Below, in pieces: positions 49,056 through 59,500 of a DNA stretch of 64,000 bases. Below the pieces are notes generated by a model, which was not told where the DNA came from, made no database searches, and saw nothing but the letters and a program-made list of their open reading frames with translations. Every line of letters begins with the position of its first letter. Position 1 is the first letter of the stretch. Position numbers and translations under genes: made by a program. This DNA comes from Rutpela maculata (taxonomy: Eukaryota > Arthropoda > Insecta > Coleoptera > Cerambycidae), in assembly GCA_936432065.2 (NCBI GenBank), contig OW386287.2, positions 75,705,804 to 75,769,803 of the forward strand, in the 5' to 3' direction.

Positions 49056-49326
49056 ACATAGCATTGCATTTAGAAAAAAAGGCACTTGATCCTGTAATTT
49101 CGTCTTGGCTCGCCATGTATATTCGAAAATAATTTCCGGTTATAGACTTTATTACCTAGTTTGCTTGTATTTATTTATTTTTTAATTTCTAGCTATCTTA
49201 AAACTCGAGATATCGAACTCCGACCCACTATTGCCCCACTTGGTTCGATACAACTGTTATTTAAAACATTTTGTGATAGAATGCATCATTTTCGAGATAT
49301 AGTCCGGTAAAATCATTTATTATGGC
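49056..49326. other. Spacer before the non-LTR element
   Basis: No gene. Contains AAACTCGAGATATCGAAC and related AT-rich sequence. Confidence 0.3.
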
Positions 49327-49797
49327 ATGATTGAATCGATTTTAAAATATGGTATTGTAGCATGGGGAGGTGCAAACAAAACTAACATTACACCATTAAT
49401 ATTAATCCAAAAAATATATTTAAAGATCTTATATGGAAAACCCAACCTTTATCCTACTGAATTATTATACAAAGAGTCAGAATTATTAAATGTCCGTAAG
49501 CTATATTCGCAATGTTTATTAATGTACCAATACAAAATATACTCAGAAACAACACTCGTTGATCATAACTACTACACAAGAGGTAAAACTAAAAAACAAA
49601 TAAAGGTAGTCGTTGCACAAAAGACTATAGGAACAAAATGTTTTGTCTACTTAGGTCCTAGATTATATAATAAGCTCCCAGAAGATATTAAACAAATCAG
49701 ATCTTTAACAAAATATAAAAAAGAAATAAAAAAATGGCTGCTGAACATAAATTACACAGAAATAGATACATTTATTAATACTGGAAGTCTTTAAGCT
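49327..49797 (+). pseudogene. C-terminal end of a non-LTR retrotransposon reverse transcriptase
   Basis: A 155-codon open frame starting at a chance Met: MIESILKYGIVAWGGANKTN, LILIQKIYLKILYG, PTELLYKESELLNVRKLY, and a TRGK...KTIGTKCFVYLGPRLYN end. The phrases YGI-x-x-WGG, LQK-x-x-LKIL and G-x-R-x-F-x-x-LGP-R-Y-N are those of the region after the RT palm in jockey/CR1-like elements. The active site and endonuclease are missing, as expected for a 5'-truncated copy. Confidence 0.8.
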
Positions 49798-50248
49798 TTC
49801 TTTTAGTCTTTAAGTTTTGTAATTCCTCAAATTTATGTTTTTTACTTTTTGTAAATTTTCGTTTTTAAGTTAACTTCTAATATTTTAATTTTAATATTTT
49901 TCTTAATATTAATACCTGAAAATTCACTAACAGCAAATTCTATTACAATTAAATGAAAATACATGTTTTATAAAATCCATGAAAACTTATATTGATAATA
50001 TCCAACACGGGTCTATTGCCTTTGCATTCAGGTTCTTAGGACCCTTCGCAAAATAAATAGAACTTAGTTGGGTATTTCGCATATGTACGCACACTCTTAT
50101 GAAACTACCCATTGCTCACAGACTCTAACGAGTCTAAGCAATCACTCATTTATTTATTTATACCTATGCCTATACCTTTATATAAAAATTAATCATTGTA
50201 TCTTTTGTTAACCTATATAAATAAATAAATATTCTATTCTATTCTATA
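49327..50248 (+). mobile_element. 5'-truncated non-LTR retrotransposon copy
   Basis: The RT tail (49327-49797) is followed by an AT-rich 3' UTR ending AAATAAATAAATATTCTATTC, with a short (ATTCT)n tail at about 50231-50248. A simple-repeat tail rather than poly(A) is seen in CR1/L2-like and some jockey-like families. The 5' end is at or before 49327. Confidence 0.65.
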
Positions 50249-50719
50249 AACTCTAAGGTGACGTATGTATGAGATGGTAACGCGATGTACGATCTGATAT
50301 GCGATGCGCATAAAGCTATCGCAGTGACATAGAGATGTACTAGTTGCGTATGTCTTATTCTCTTAGTTTATATGATGAAGAGACCTTTGGACGCGCCAGC
50401 TTAGAGTTTACTCGACTATATATGGCTGCCTCAAATTAAATATTCAAACTGCGCACTATATAAATATAATATTCGTGATATTTGACCCCCTGTAACTCGA
50501 AAACTGTCCATTTTTCTCGCTTCTTTAAGACTTTTGATCAGGACATCATAAACTATATTATACCAAATTTCCATCCAATTCGACTGGGACCCATTTTCCT
50601 TTAGGTTTAGTGCGGGGTACTTTGGTTTAGGTAATTGATTTACGAATCGTTTGTAACGCAGTATGTCTGTTGACGGTTCAAGCTTGTCATCGCCTTAGAA
50701 AGCGATATAGTGGAAGTAA
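50249..50719. other. Sequence between the non-LTR element and the GC-rich repeat
   Basis: No gene. Contains ATCGCCTTAGAAAGCGAT, a small perfect-stem hairpin, at about 50689. Confidence 0.4.
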
Positions 50720-51324
50720 CGAGTCGTCCTCGGTGGTCGGCGCCGTACGGCACGGCACGGCCGGTAGAACCAGCAGATGCGGCACTAGTGTCCTACGTGC
50801 GCTTCGTCAGTTGCAATGCGAACACCGACCAGTTCAATGTGAGGTCAAGGAATGTTTTTCTATAGAAAAGTGCTTATTTAAAAATTTTACGATTGCGAAG
50901 AAGACAGAAAAGAAGTTATTCAACAAGTGTTTTATATTTGGAAAGGGAGATAGACGACGAATTTCATAATTTATACGAAAAACAGAAACTGTGGATGCGA
51001 GGATGTGAGACGTTTCTACTTGACTTATTAAATACCCATAAAACGTATCGGCCATCTTGCTGTCCAATTTTTGAGGTACAAGAAGTCAACACAAGTGTCC
51101 TCACACAAAGCCTGAGCACCACTATTGTGCGAGACGAATCGGGCGCCGTCCGGCAGCTGCGGCTTAAAATCAAATTATTTGATCGGCACAACCACCGGCC
51201 GTGCTGGACGGTACGTACTGCATGGGTCACATAGGACACATTCATTGATTTTCACACATTTGATATTGCCGGAACTGCCGGTTCTACCGGCTGTGCCGTA
51301 CGGCGCCGGTCACCGAGGACGACG
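50720..51324. repeat. GC-rich inverted repeat with an open interior
   Basis: CGTCCTCGGTGGTCGGCG...GGTAGAACCAGCAG (50723-50776) is mirrored by CTGCCGGTTCTACCGG...ACCGAGGACGACGC (51275-51324). The arms are about 53 bp and far richer in GC than the surroundings. The interior has overlapping open frames (50893-51234 plus, 50964-51245 minus). I do not recognise a domain in any of them. The right arm abuts the next long-TIR element. Confidence 0.6.
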
Positions 51325-51735
51325 CGTAAGGAGTCGGGATTTTTTCGAAAAGAAACAAAATCATACAAGTTATGAAATTTATTCCTCCCCCCGTTTTCGA
51401 GGGTATCGAATAACAGCGTGAAAAAAGTTTTTAGACATGCGCACCCCCCTGAAATGGCAAAAAACCACCCCCATTTGCTTGTTTCTCATATAACAGCTTG
51501 GTATCGACTATTGTTGCAGAGATTGTGAAAAGTGATATCAGCTAGTAGACCGCCACCGCCCTCGGGGGTGGAATCTACTCCGTCAAGGGGTGTAAAATTG
51601 TTTCTTTTTTTTTCTTGTTAAAGACCTTTTAGAAGATGCTGATCAAGAAAAAATGGTTTTACGCTGGTTCGACCCTTCCTTCATCCTTAGTCGGAAACCA
51701 CCCCTTTCATAATGATAATAATAATAGGTAGCGAC

Positions 51736-52010
51736 TTGGCTGATATTAGGGACTCGTACTATCATTTTATTTGGTTTCGCCGCCTTTACTGTTTTCTAGG
51801 TAAATCTTGTGTCCTCGAGGTATCCGTAGTACATCAATTTCTCTGGAGGTACATCGTGGGCATAGGGTTTGCGCGCTAATAACCCCGGAGTCCATCCATT
51901 TCTCTGAGGGCGATCAGTGCGTATGCCGCTGATATCATGGACTCATACCATCATTTTATTTGTTTTCGCCGCCTTTACTGTTTTCTGGGTCAATCTTGTG
52001 TCCTCGAGGT
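51736..52010. repeat. Two direct copies of an 85-bp unit in element 4
   Basis: ATCATTTTATTTGGTTTCGC with CGCCTTTACTGTTTTCTAGG and CTTGTGTCCTCGAGGTA (about 51740-51823) recurs with few changes at about 51924-52010, roughly 185 bp further on. Confidence 0.7.
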
Positions 52011-52090
52011 AAATGAATAATTGGTGACTTAGAACCAAAATTTTCAGATCAATTGGTTCCTGACTTCTTTTTTAAAGACTATAATTTTAA

Positions 52091-52375
52091 TTGGGCGGAT
52101 GTGTGAAACAATGCGGATGTATAAAATTAGGTTTACGATGTAGCGTCGTTTATAAGACTTGTCAAGGTAAATTTTATAAGAATTGTGCGCCAGAGGATGA
52201 AGATGATGAACCAAGCACAGAAACAAACGAATTCAATGATAATAGTTATGACAAAGCTGTAAACTTCCTAAATTTTATACCCGAAGTGTATATTTTCGAT
52301 CATGAATCGGAAACTAACGATGAGTGCGATGAAGAAGGAAATAGCATTGAATGTGATGTAATAGACCTCTCATAG
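52091..52375 (+). pseudogene. CXC-type C-terminal tail of the element-4 protein
   Basis: The frame reads GGCVKQCGCIKLGLRCSVVY, KTCQGKFYKNCAPEDEDDE and then an acidic stretch with two further cysteines, ending LS and a TAG at 52373. The C-x3-C-x-C start, GL-x-CS, C-x-G-x-x-x-x-NC and the acidic end are the same plan as the other CXC tails. The first half of the cysteine cluster and everything upstream is missing or out of frame. Confidence 0.5.
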
Positions 52376-53620
52376 AGAATTTTGTGCGCATGCGTCGAGT
52401 TCCACCATGTTTGTTCGGACACTTTTCGCATGTCAATATTGCATTTGATATAAACATTACATGTTTAAACAAATAATGATGAATCTGTTGTCAATTTTCT
52501 AAGAATATCGTATAGTTTAGCTATTTGAAAAAAAATTTAAAAAGGGAGCTATGGGCAAAAGAGCAAATCCACAGAAGGATCAACGAAAACCTCATTTTCA
52601 ATTGCATTTTTTACACTACATTTTCGTAAAAATTTCGTGCATTATCTTTTAATGCACGAAAAATATTATCAAGTCTTCAACATTCACATATTGTAGACTA
52701 AACACATTTGTTTTCTCTTAATGCCCTTGTACAAAAATTGACATGTTGATAGTTGAATTCTAACCTTGCAACCAGTTCTTTCTTGCTTCCAGTCACTTTA
52801 CGGCCATGAGACTAGAGCCAGCGCCTTAATTGAGCGCAAGGGTGTTTTTCCATAATTTTGTGCACTAATTTTGCACCGTCAATCACACTTTCGTTTAGAT
52901 TAATGTGAAGAAATAATACCGGCCCAGTCATTTTGACATAATAAAGTGTCTGAAGATTTCATAGTTCCCGCAAACAAACATGGCGGCGACACATGTGCGC
53001 AACTATGATGATATATGGATTTCCATGTTTTCTTAATTTTGGACTCATTTATCTGGAAAACGGTAACTCCTATCCAAATATTGTATAGGAACAAAATAGT
53101 AGAAACTTGTATGCACTTTGTTTTTTGTGCAGAACGTTTTCCTCCATCTTTTTTTAGTTTTTGTGTTAACTGGCAAAAACCATATTTGCAATTTTTTTTT
53201 AAACGGACGCCATCTTGAAAGTACAGCCAATTTTTTTAGGACATGTCTTAAATTGTTCTTTAGGCTTTAATCTACATGAAAAACATTGTCCCCAAGGATC
53301 GGGGGGGGGGGGGCACGGACACTTAGGGTGGGTTCCCGTAGTAATGTCTTGTAAAAATTATATTGTTCTCAAAATTGTATCCTGTATATATAACTTATTA
53401 AAGGCAGATATTTTTACCAATAGTATTATTCTCATCCTTATATCTCGTTTTAAGGAACATGAATTTCAAATCCTTGCGAAGATAGGTTCTTTTTTGATGA
53501 GGATATAAAATGGACAAATGGTGACTTTGAAACCACTCCCAATTAATATACAAATTAGAATATAAAAAAAATCAATCAACCCCCTGAGGTTGCCACAATT
53601 CACTCTTACCATTGTCCTTG
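52376..53620. other. Interior of element 4 after the CXC tail, no gene recognised
   Basis: AT-rich with a G-run (53301-53312). Short open frames on both strands lack recognisable domains. Confidence 0.4.
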
Positions 53621-54146
53621 ATCAGCATCCTCAAAAACGGGGGGGTAAACGTCTTTAATAGAAAAAAAAGGAAACAATTTTACACCCCCTTACACTGGGT
53701 GTACAATTCCAGATTCGACCCCCAAGGGCAGTTGCGGTCTACTACCTGATATCACCTTTCGTCATCTGTTATATCCCCATGAAAAAACAAAGAATCCCTG
53801 CAAAAATAGTCGATGTCAAGCTGTCATATGAGAAATAAGGAAAGAGGAGTGGTTTTTGGCAGTTTCAGGGGGTGCGCATGACTAAAAACTGTTTCCATCC
53901 TGTTATCACCTTTCGCCATCTGTTATATCCCCATGAAAAAACAAAGATTCCCTGCAAAAATATTCGATACCAAGCTGTCAATGTTGTCATATGAGAAATA
54001 AGGAAAGAGGTAGTTTTGGCCGTTTCAGGAGATGCGCATGACTAAAAACTTTTTTCACCCTGTTATTCGTTTCAGCACCCTCGAAAACGGGGAGAGGAAT
54101 AGGTTTCATCATTTTAGCACAATTTTGCATATTTTCCGAATCCTTA

Positions 54147-54814
54147 GTTCCACTAATAAGGAAGCGTTCACTTATGATGCTTTGTAAAACGAGGTCAACT
54201 TTTTTTTAACACGGTGATACAGTGGCGATGAACATATTATTCGTATGCACACTTTCAGAGTATCATCAAGGACATCAAATATTTTCGCAAAAAAACTAAT
54301 TTTAACTTTAGTTTAAAGTTCTCGATCGAATAACAATACTCCTAGGCGCGGAAACCCAATTTTGCATTAACGACCCCCCCCCCCAAGAAGAAACCCAAAA
54401 AACCGCTACTCACTACCTCGTAGTAGTCGTTCGTTAAATATTTAAATGATTATGAAGATATAAAATCTGTCGTATAGTGTAAGGAATATCGCCTGGAGCT
54501 CTATCCTTCCTCGTTTTTATTGAAATATTGTTTGTAACCTAATCTGTAACGTAAGTTTTAATCTTTTTAGTCAAGTTATGACCGACGTGCGGCATTTCTA
54601 TTGTTCGACAGCAAACCAATTTGCGCAACGCGTATCGTCGTCGAATGCGGCTGGCGATTTCAGAGGCGGGTCGATTTTCTCGGAAGCCGGGTATAGCAAG
54701 TATAGAGCACTTATTTCAATTAGTGCCTAAGAGGGCAATTTTAGTCTTGTTCTATTGTTAAAATAGTGAACATGCATCCTGGTGAATTTTTAAATCCGCA
54801 ATCACAGCATAGTT
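54147..54814. other. Sequence upstream of the IS630/Tc1-type transposase
   Basis: A C-run at about 54367-54378. GAGGCGGGTCGATTTTCTCGG near 54664 lies in a GC-richer patch that could be the 5' end of the transposon, but no matching inverted end was found on the other side. Confidence 0.35.
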
Positions 54815-55527
54815 TTGAATTTTCAAAAGGAAAATGAAAATGGTGGACTTTCATTGTCAATAAAAACTGTTCAAAGGCGAGTGGGTGATGCTTTAAAAAT
54901 CGATGAAAAGACTGTAAGAAAAATGGCTAAAAACGACAAAGAAAATGTGGAACCTAAAGCTTCGGTTAAACGGAATCGTAAAAAATCCAAGTTACACGAT
55001 GCTGTAAAATATGAAATAAAAAATGTTATTTACGATATGGTGTCTGATCATAAACATATTACCTTGGCTATCCTTTTAGAAGACCTAAAAATCTAGAGCA
55101 ATAGATGATATTGGCCGTACCAGTTTATATAAAATGTTTAAAAAATTAGGCTTTTCCTTTAAAAAAGATGACAATATAAAAAGTACTGTGTGAAATACCA
55201 CAAATTTATTTAAAACGGCTAGAGTTTTTAAGCAAATACGTAAAAAAATTGAAGAGTAATGACTCCAAAGATGTGTTCTCAGACGAAACTTGGATCTTTA
55301 GTAGAGAGGGATTAAAACGTTCTTGGTAAGATGATTCCAGTAAATCGAAAAGGCATCGTACAACTACAGAAGGTAAAAGATTTATAGTTGTAGATGTGAG
55401 TTTAGTTTTCACCACCAAGAATAAGTCAGCAGATTACCATGACAACATGAACTTTGAAAATTTTGAAAAGTTGCTGACAGAGACTTTTGCCGGGGTTACA
55501 AAATCCAAGAATTATTGTTTTAGATAA

Positions 55528-56072
55528 TAGACTGGCGGTACATGACCAGTCAGGTGCAATGTTTTTAAAATGCATGCCAATCATATATACGAATGAAATT
55601 ACCTTGAATATGCCAGAAACGCAAATTTTAGGCAGTCGTCGCGTGCAGAAGGGTGTGCAAATCGATTTTTTTTGTTTTTTTTGTGCTTTTTTTGTGTGTT
55701 TTTTTTAATTTTAAAATCAATGCCAATAGTGCCAAACGAAAAGCCTTGAAAAAAATCCAAAATCAAAATCATCCAAAATCAAGAACACCAAAAATTTTTA
55801 CAATTTAATGTGCGCATCAAAAGTTGTTTTGCGCGCGAAAACTGCATGCCAATGAATTTCCGCTGGATTCTTTTTCACGGCTTTTCGTTTAGCACTATTG
55901 GCATCCATTTTAAATTTTAAAAAAAACAAAAAAAACAAAAGAAATCGATTTTCACACCCTTCTGCACGCGACGACTGCCTAAAATTTGCGTTTCATGGTA
56001 ATTTCATTCATATATATGATTGGCATGCATTTTAAAAACGTTGCACCTGACTGGTCATGTACCGCCAGTCTA
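55528..56072. mobile_element. 545-bp palindromic MITE, TAG terminus, 3-bp duplication TAA
   Basis: The ends are TAGACTGGCGGTACATGACC and its mirror, with long arms through GGTGCAA, AAAATGCATGCCAATCAT and GCAGTCGTCGCG. TAA flanks both sides (55525-55527 and 56073-56075). It splits the transposase inside the codon after VLD, and the frame resumes with one TAA removed. Confidence 0.9.
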
Positions 56073-56640
56073 TAATGCTAAGTACTACTCCCGGATTGAA
56101 GATAAACAACCAACCCGATCTTGGACGAAAGAAAAAAATACAAACCTGGTTAAAGACCAAAAACATAGATTTCAGTGATACCGCATTTAAAGCCGAATTG
56201 CTCAAAATAGCTGGAGCCACAGAGGACAGGAACTATCCCAGATAGCATTTTTACATTCAGAGCATGTGCTCGGAACGTACTTTATGTACCATGGAACTAA
56301 GAATGAATATTCATTTTGTATTCCATGTAGATAATCTGAATGTCAGAGAGACGTACAGATGACCACCTCTCGATATACGAATAAGATTCCTACAACATAC
56401 TCATAGACCAAAACGGAACTTGATATGAACCAGAAACGTGTATTGATATACTGATAGATACATGAGGTATATAGGAGGAAGGTCCATCCTACATTCACAA
56501 TGTACACTGCATGTTCACGGTATATGAGTACTATCTTCGTAGGAATTAAACCGTAAGTGCCTGGTATGTTACATATGGATCATAAATCTATGATGCATGT
56601 ATATTGTAGGAATGAACATTATGTATAAGTGGCAGCTATA

Positions 56641-56838
56641 AGTACTTCACTCATGCCATGTATTTTCTTCAGAGTTTAATTATCACAATAATTTATTACT
56701 TATTGTAACCATTGATGAGTCGCTGCTTCATTCTGAATATGTTCAGTATGACGCAGCGACTCATCTATGATCACAGCAAATAATAAATTATTATAATAAT
56801 TAAACTCAAGAAAATACATGATATGAGTGAAGTACTTG
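56641..56838. repeat. Long hairpin, about 90-bp arms
   Basis: AGTACTTCACTCATGCCATG followed by TTTAATTAT and GATGAGTCGCTGC is mirrored by GCAGCGACTCATC, AATTAAACT and CATGATATGAGTGAAGTACT. The loop is about 20 bases around 56743. Confidence 0.85.
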
Positions 56839-57565
56839 CATATAATAAATCCAATATCTAATTTTAAAGTTTAATTGTTACAGTCAATTATTAGGTATTT
56901 ATTCTAATTTTCCACATTTCACATTCCTTGTGAAGAATATTATGTAAGTAAATGTGGAATATATGCACAGAAAATTTGTTTTTACTATTAGTTTTCAACT
57001 AAAGTCAAATATTTTATTCATCCAATTTTATTGAATGGAGCACACAAATGCTAAATAAACTTAAATAAAACTGTTTTTGCTATAACAATACTTTACAAAG
57101 GTCCAAGAATATATGTAAAAAAAATAGTTTTAGGTTAATAAGATCTGTTAAAAACCATTTTAAAATGGATCAAACATTTGTCACTCTAAAACTTCAGCTT
57201 AAAAATCATATTTAACGTGTTATTTATGAAAAAATCTAATGATCATATTACATTACCTTAAAGTTTTATCTATTTCAAATCGTGTTTTAAATTGCCAAGA
57301 ATAAAACATGATTTTATTTTATTAATTACTTTACATTGTTGTAACAATTAAGTATGCATCTTAAATTATAAAATAGGAAGAGGTATAAATAAAACAGTTG
57401 TGTTAAAAAGGAATTGTAATAATAAAAAACAATTGTGACAAACATTTCAATTGAGATTTTTTTTAACAAAAAAATTTTCTTTGCAACTTATGAACTGTCA
57501 TATTTTACTATAATGAATTTTTTGTCAGTAAGTAAAAAATAGTAAAAATTGGAGGGCTTACATTT

Positions 57566-57746
57566 TCAAAACCAGTGTCCAGGTGTTGCCGATGGTGATA
57601 CTTGTAATTGCGAAAGTCCACTTTTCATTCTCAACACATCATCTGTGACTGATCCTATTGGCTGAATACTTACTTTTGGCTTTTCCAATTTTTAGGAGAA
57701 GGTATTTCCTTCCTTTCTAGAGGAGGAGATACACGTGCTAGTCCAA
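57566..57746 (-). pseudogene. Exon-like piece in the 4.3-kb transposon, function unknown
   Basis: Preceded on the minus strand by a good acceptor (TTTTCTTTTGTAG). One frame reads GLARVSPPLERKEIPSPKNW then KSQ. Shifted by one base the sequence continues with PIGSVTDDVLRMKSGLSQLQ and ends PGHWF and a stop. A GTAAGTATT sequence at the junction could be a donor, or a base has been lost. I do not recognise the protein. It may be the remains of the element's own spliced gene. Confidence 0.3.
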
Positions 57747-57902
57747 CTACAAAAGAAAATACATTGTATTATATTTGAATAGGTACTTATTTCTCTTTAA
57801 AAACTGGCCATGATAAAGTTGAAAAATATAAAAACATCTTACAAAGATCTTACAGAAAAAATAGAACTGATCAAACATAAATTAAACAAATTGATATTAT
57901 CA

Positions 57903-58758
57903 TAAAGGACACAGCAGGCACAAAATAAATGGAAAAGAAGGTAAAGTCAAATGGGCTGAAAATGTAGTATGTTGTACTTCATAATATCCTGATCAAAAGT
58001 TTTCATGGGCACAATATCTGAAAATCGCCAGTTTTTGAGATATGAAAGGTCAAAGATCAGGAATATCGGTACCCGCTGTCATAGTTGAGAGTATCATATT
58101 ATGACGAGGATTTGTTTAACGTTGTTATTTTAATGTGTTTGCACATATGAACCAAAAAGTTCTGACTAGAGGAGATAAGCCATTGATTTGCTGGACGGCG
58201 CGAGCATCCTTGTTCTTGTCGCACACCTCGTACCCTCTCCTTTGCTCTCCACTCTGTTTTACAAAGCAACACAGCCCCTCATGTACTGTGCGACAAAGAG
58301 AGAACGAACTGTGTGAGAAGGATGAGAATGATCATACCGTTTGCGCGCTGTCCACTGCTTATACATTACTCTTATGCAACTTGTATCCTCTATTTATAGA
58401 ACTCTTTGATAGGAACACACTTTCACTCTCTCACGCACGCTAACCAAATCCCCCACCCCCACCCGCCCCCACTACACACATACACATACACACACACACA
58501 CGCACACCCTCACTTTAAAGTAAGCATAGGACCTTAAAAAAATCACCACCTCATTCATGAAACCTGCGGCATTTCCGATCTTATGAATATGAATAACAAC
58601 ATTAAACAACTCGTTGTCACATAATACTCTCAATTATGACATTAGTGGGTACCGATCTTCCTGATCTTTGACCTTTCAAACGCCATTTTCAGACGTTCTG
58701 CATTTTCAGCCCATTTGACTGTGCCCCTTTTTTCATTTGTTTTGTGCGGTGTCCTTTA
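57903..58758. mobile_element. Nested inverted-repeat element, TIR TAAAGGACAC
   Basis: TAAAGGACACAGCAGGCACA on the left is mirrored by GTGCGGTGTCCTTTA on the right, and arms of about 240 bp follow with GTCAAATGGGCTGAAAATG, GAAAGGTCAAAGATCAGGA and GGTACCC in both. The centre is GC-richer than the surroundings, with a (CA)n tract (about 58462-58512) and no gene recognised. Confidence 0.75.
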
Positions 58759-58817
58759 CCTACAAAACATAGATATTTTTTTGGAATTCGGAAATATTTA
58801 TGCTTGTGATTTTAAAT

Positions 58818-59038
58818 GTACCTGAAGTTTCGAACGTTCACTTGAATGAATTTTAGATGAAAAAGAAAAGTTAATAAAAACCACACATCGATTTAGGCAT
58901 AAACACTTCATTGCCACATTTGCTGACAATAATATCCACAATATCCTAAGTTTTTACACCTAAATCGAAGTGTGGCTTTCATTAATTTTTCTTTTTCATA
59001 TGAAATTCGTTCAAGTGAACGTTCGAAATTTCAGGTAC
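58818..59038. mobile_element. 221-bp palindromic MITE with an 11-bp duplication
   Basis: GTACCTGAAGTTTCGAACGT is mirrored by ACGTTCGAAATTTCAGGTAC, and the arms of about 85 bp continue to ATCGATTTAGG. TGATTTTAAAT occurs just outside on both sides (58807-58817 and 59040-59050). A duplication of 9-11 bp points to a Mutator-like helper. Confidence 0.8.
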
Positions 59039-59099
59039 TTGATTTTAAATGCCTACCAGAGTTATTAAAAGAACAACATATCTTCTTTCAACTTCTAGT

Positions 59100-59262
59100 A
59101 AGGACAAAATTTCTTGGGAAGTCGACGGCTTCCAATATGTTCTTCGATATCATTATGTTCATCTGACGGGAGGAATAACGTGCTTTTTGTACATAGTCCT
59201 TTGATTTGTTTTTGTTCACTCTGTACATCAGATGTGATCTCTGCCCTTTTCAATTAATTGCA
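59100..59262 (-). pseudogene. Exon-like piece in the 4.3-kb transposon, function unknown
   Basis: The minus-strand frame includes EITSDVQSEQKQIKGLC, LFLPSDEHNDIEEHIGSRRL and PKKFC before a stop. The composition looks coding. The protein is not recognised. It is on the same strand as the piece at 57566. Confidence 0.25.
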
Positions 59263-59399
59263 GCTCTTCTATAATCCTCTGAAATAGGTATAAAGCAACT
59301 TACTACAAATAAATACCTATCACAACTCGTATGTTGTAATCAAATCCAATGGTCGTGATTTAAATAAACGAAAGCTACTTAATATTGAAACAGATCGAA

Positions 59400-59500
59400 C
59401 CTACCTTCTTGAAAATAAGATTTAAACACCACGTACAGTGTCCATGTTTCATCTGTTTTTCAATGATCAGTCAAATTGTTTCCGTTTGAATGGTGACCAC
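59400..59500 (-). other. Third exon-like piece in the 4.3-kb transposon
   Basis: A minus-strand frame TDETWTLYVVFKSYFQE ends at a GTAGGT donor-like sequence near 59405. It may belong to the same spliced gene as the two pieces above. No family is recognised. Confidence 0.2.

Larger units (their letters stand above)
51327..54146. mobile_element. Long-TIR CXC element 4
   Basis: The left arm (about 51327-51690) has TAAGGAGTCGG, CCCCGTTTTCGAGGGT, AATAACAGCGTGAAAAAAG, CATGCGCACC, AGCTTGGTATCGACTAT and GGGGTGTAAAATTGTTTC. All recur inverted at about 53640-54146 (ending CCGAATCCTTA). The right arm has an extra direct copy of a 170-bp piece (two copies of TATCCCCATGAAAAAACAAA at about 53771 and 53928). 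Flanking triplets do not match. The interior holds a CXC tail. Confidence 0.65.

Noticed and set aside
58462..58512. (CA)n tract as a regulatory site
   Set aside because: It is an ordinary microsatellite in the middle of a MITE.
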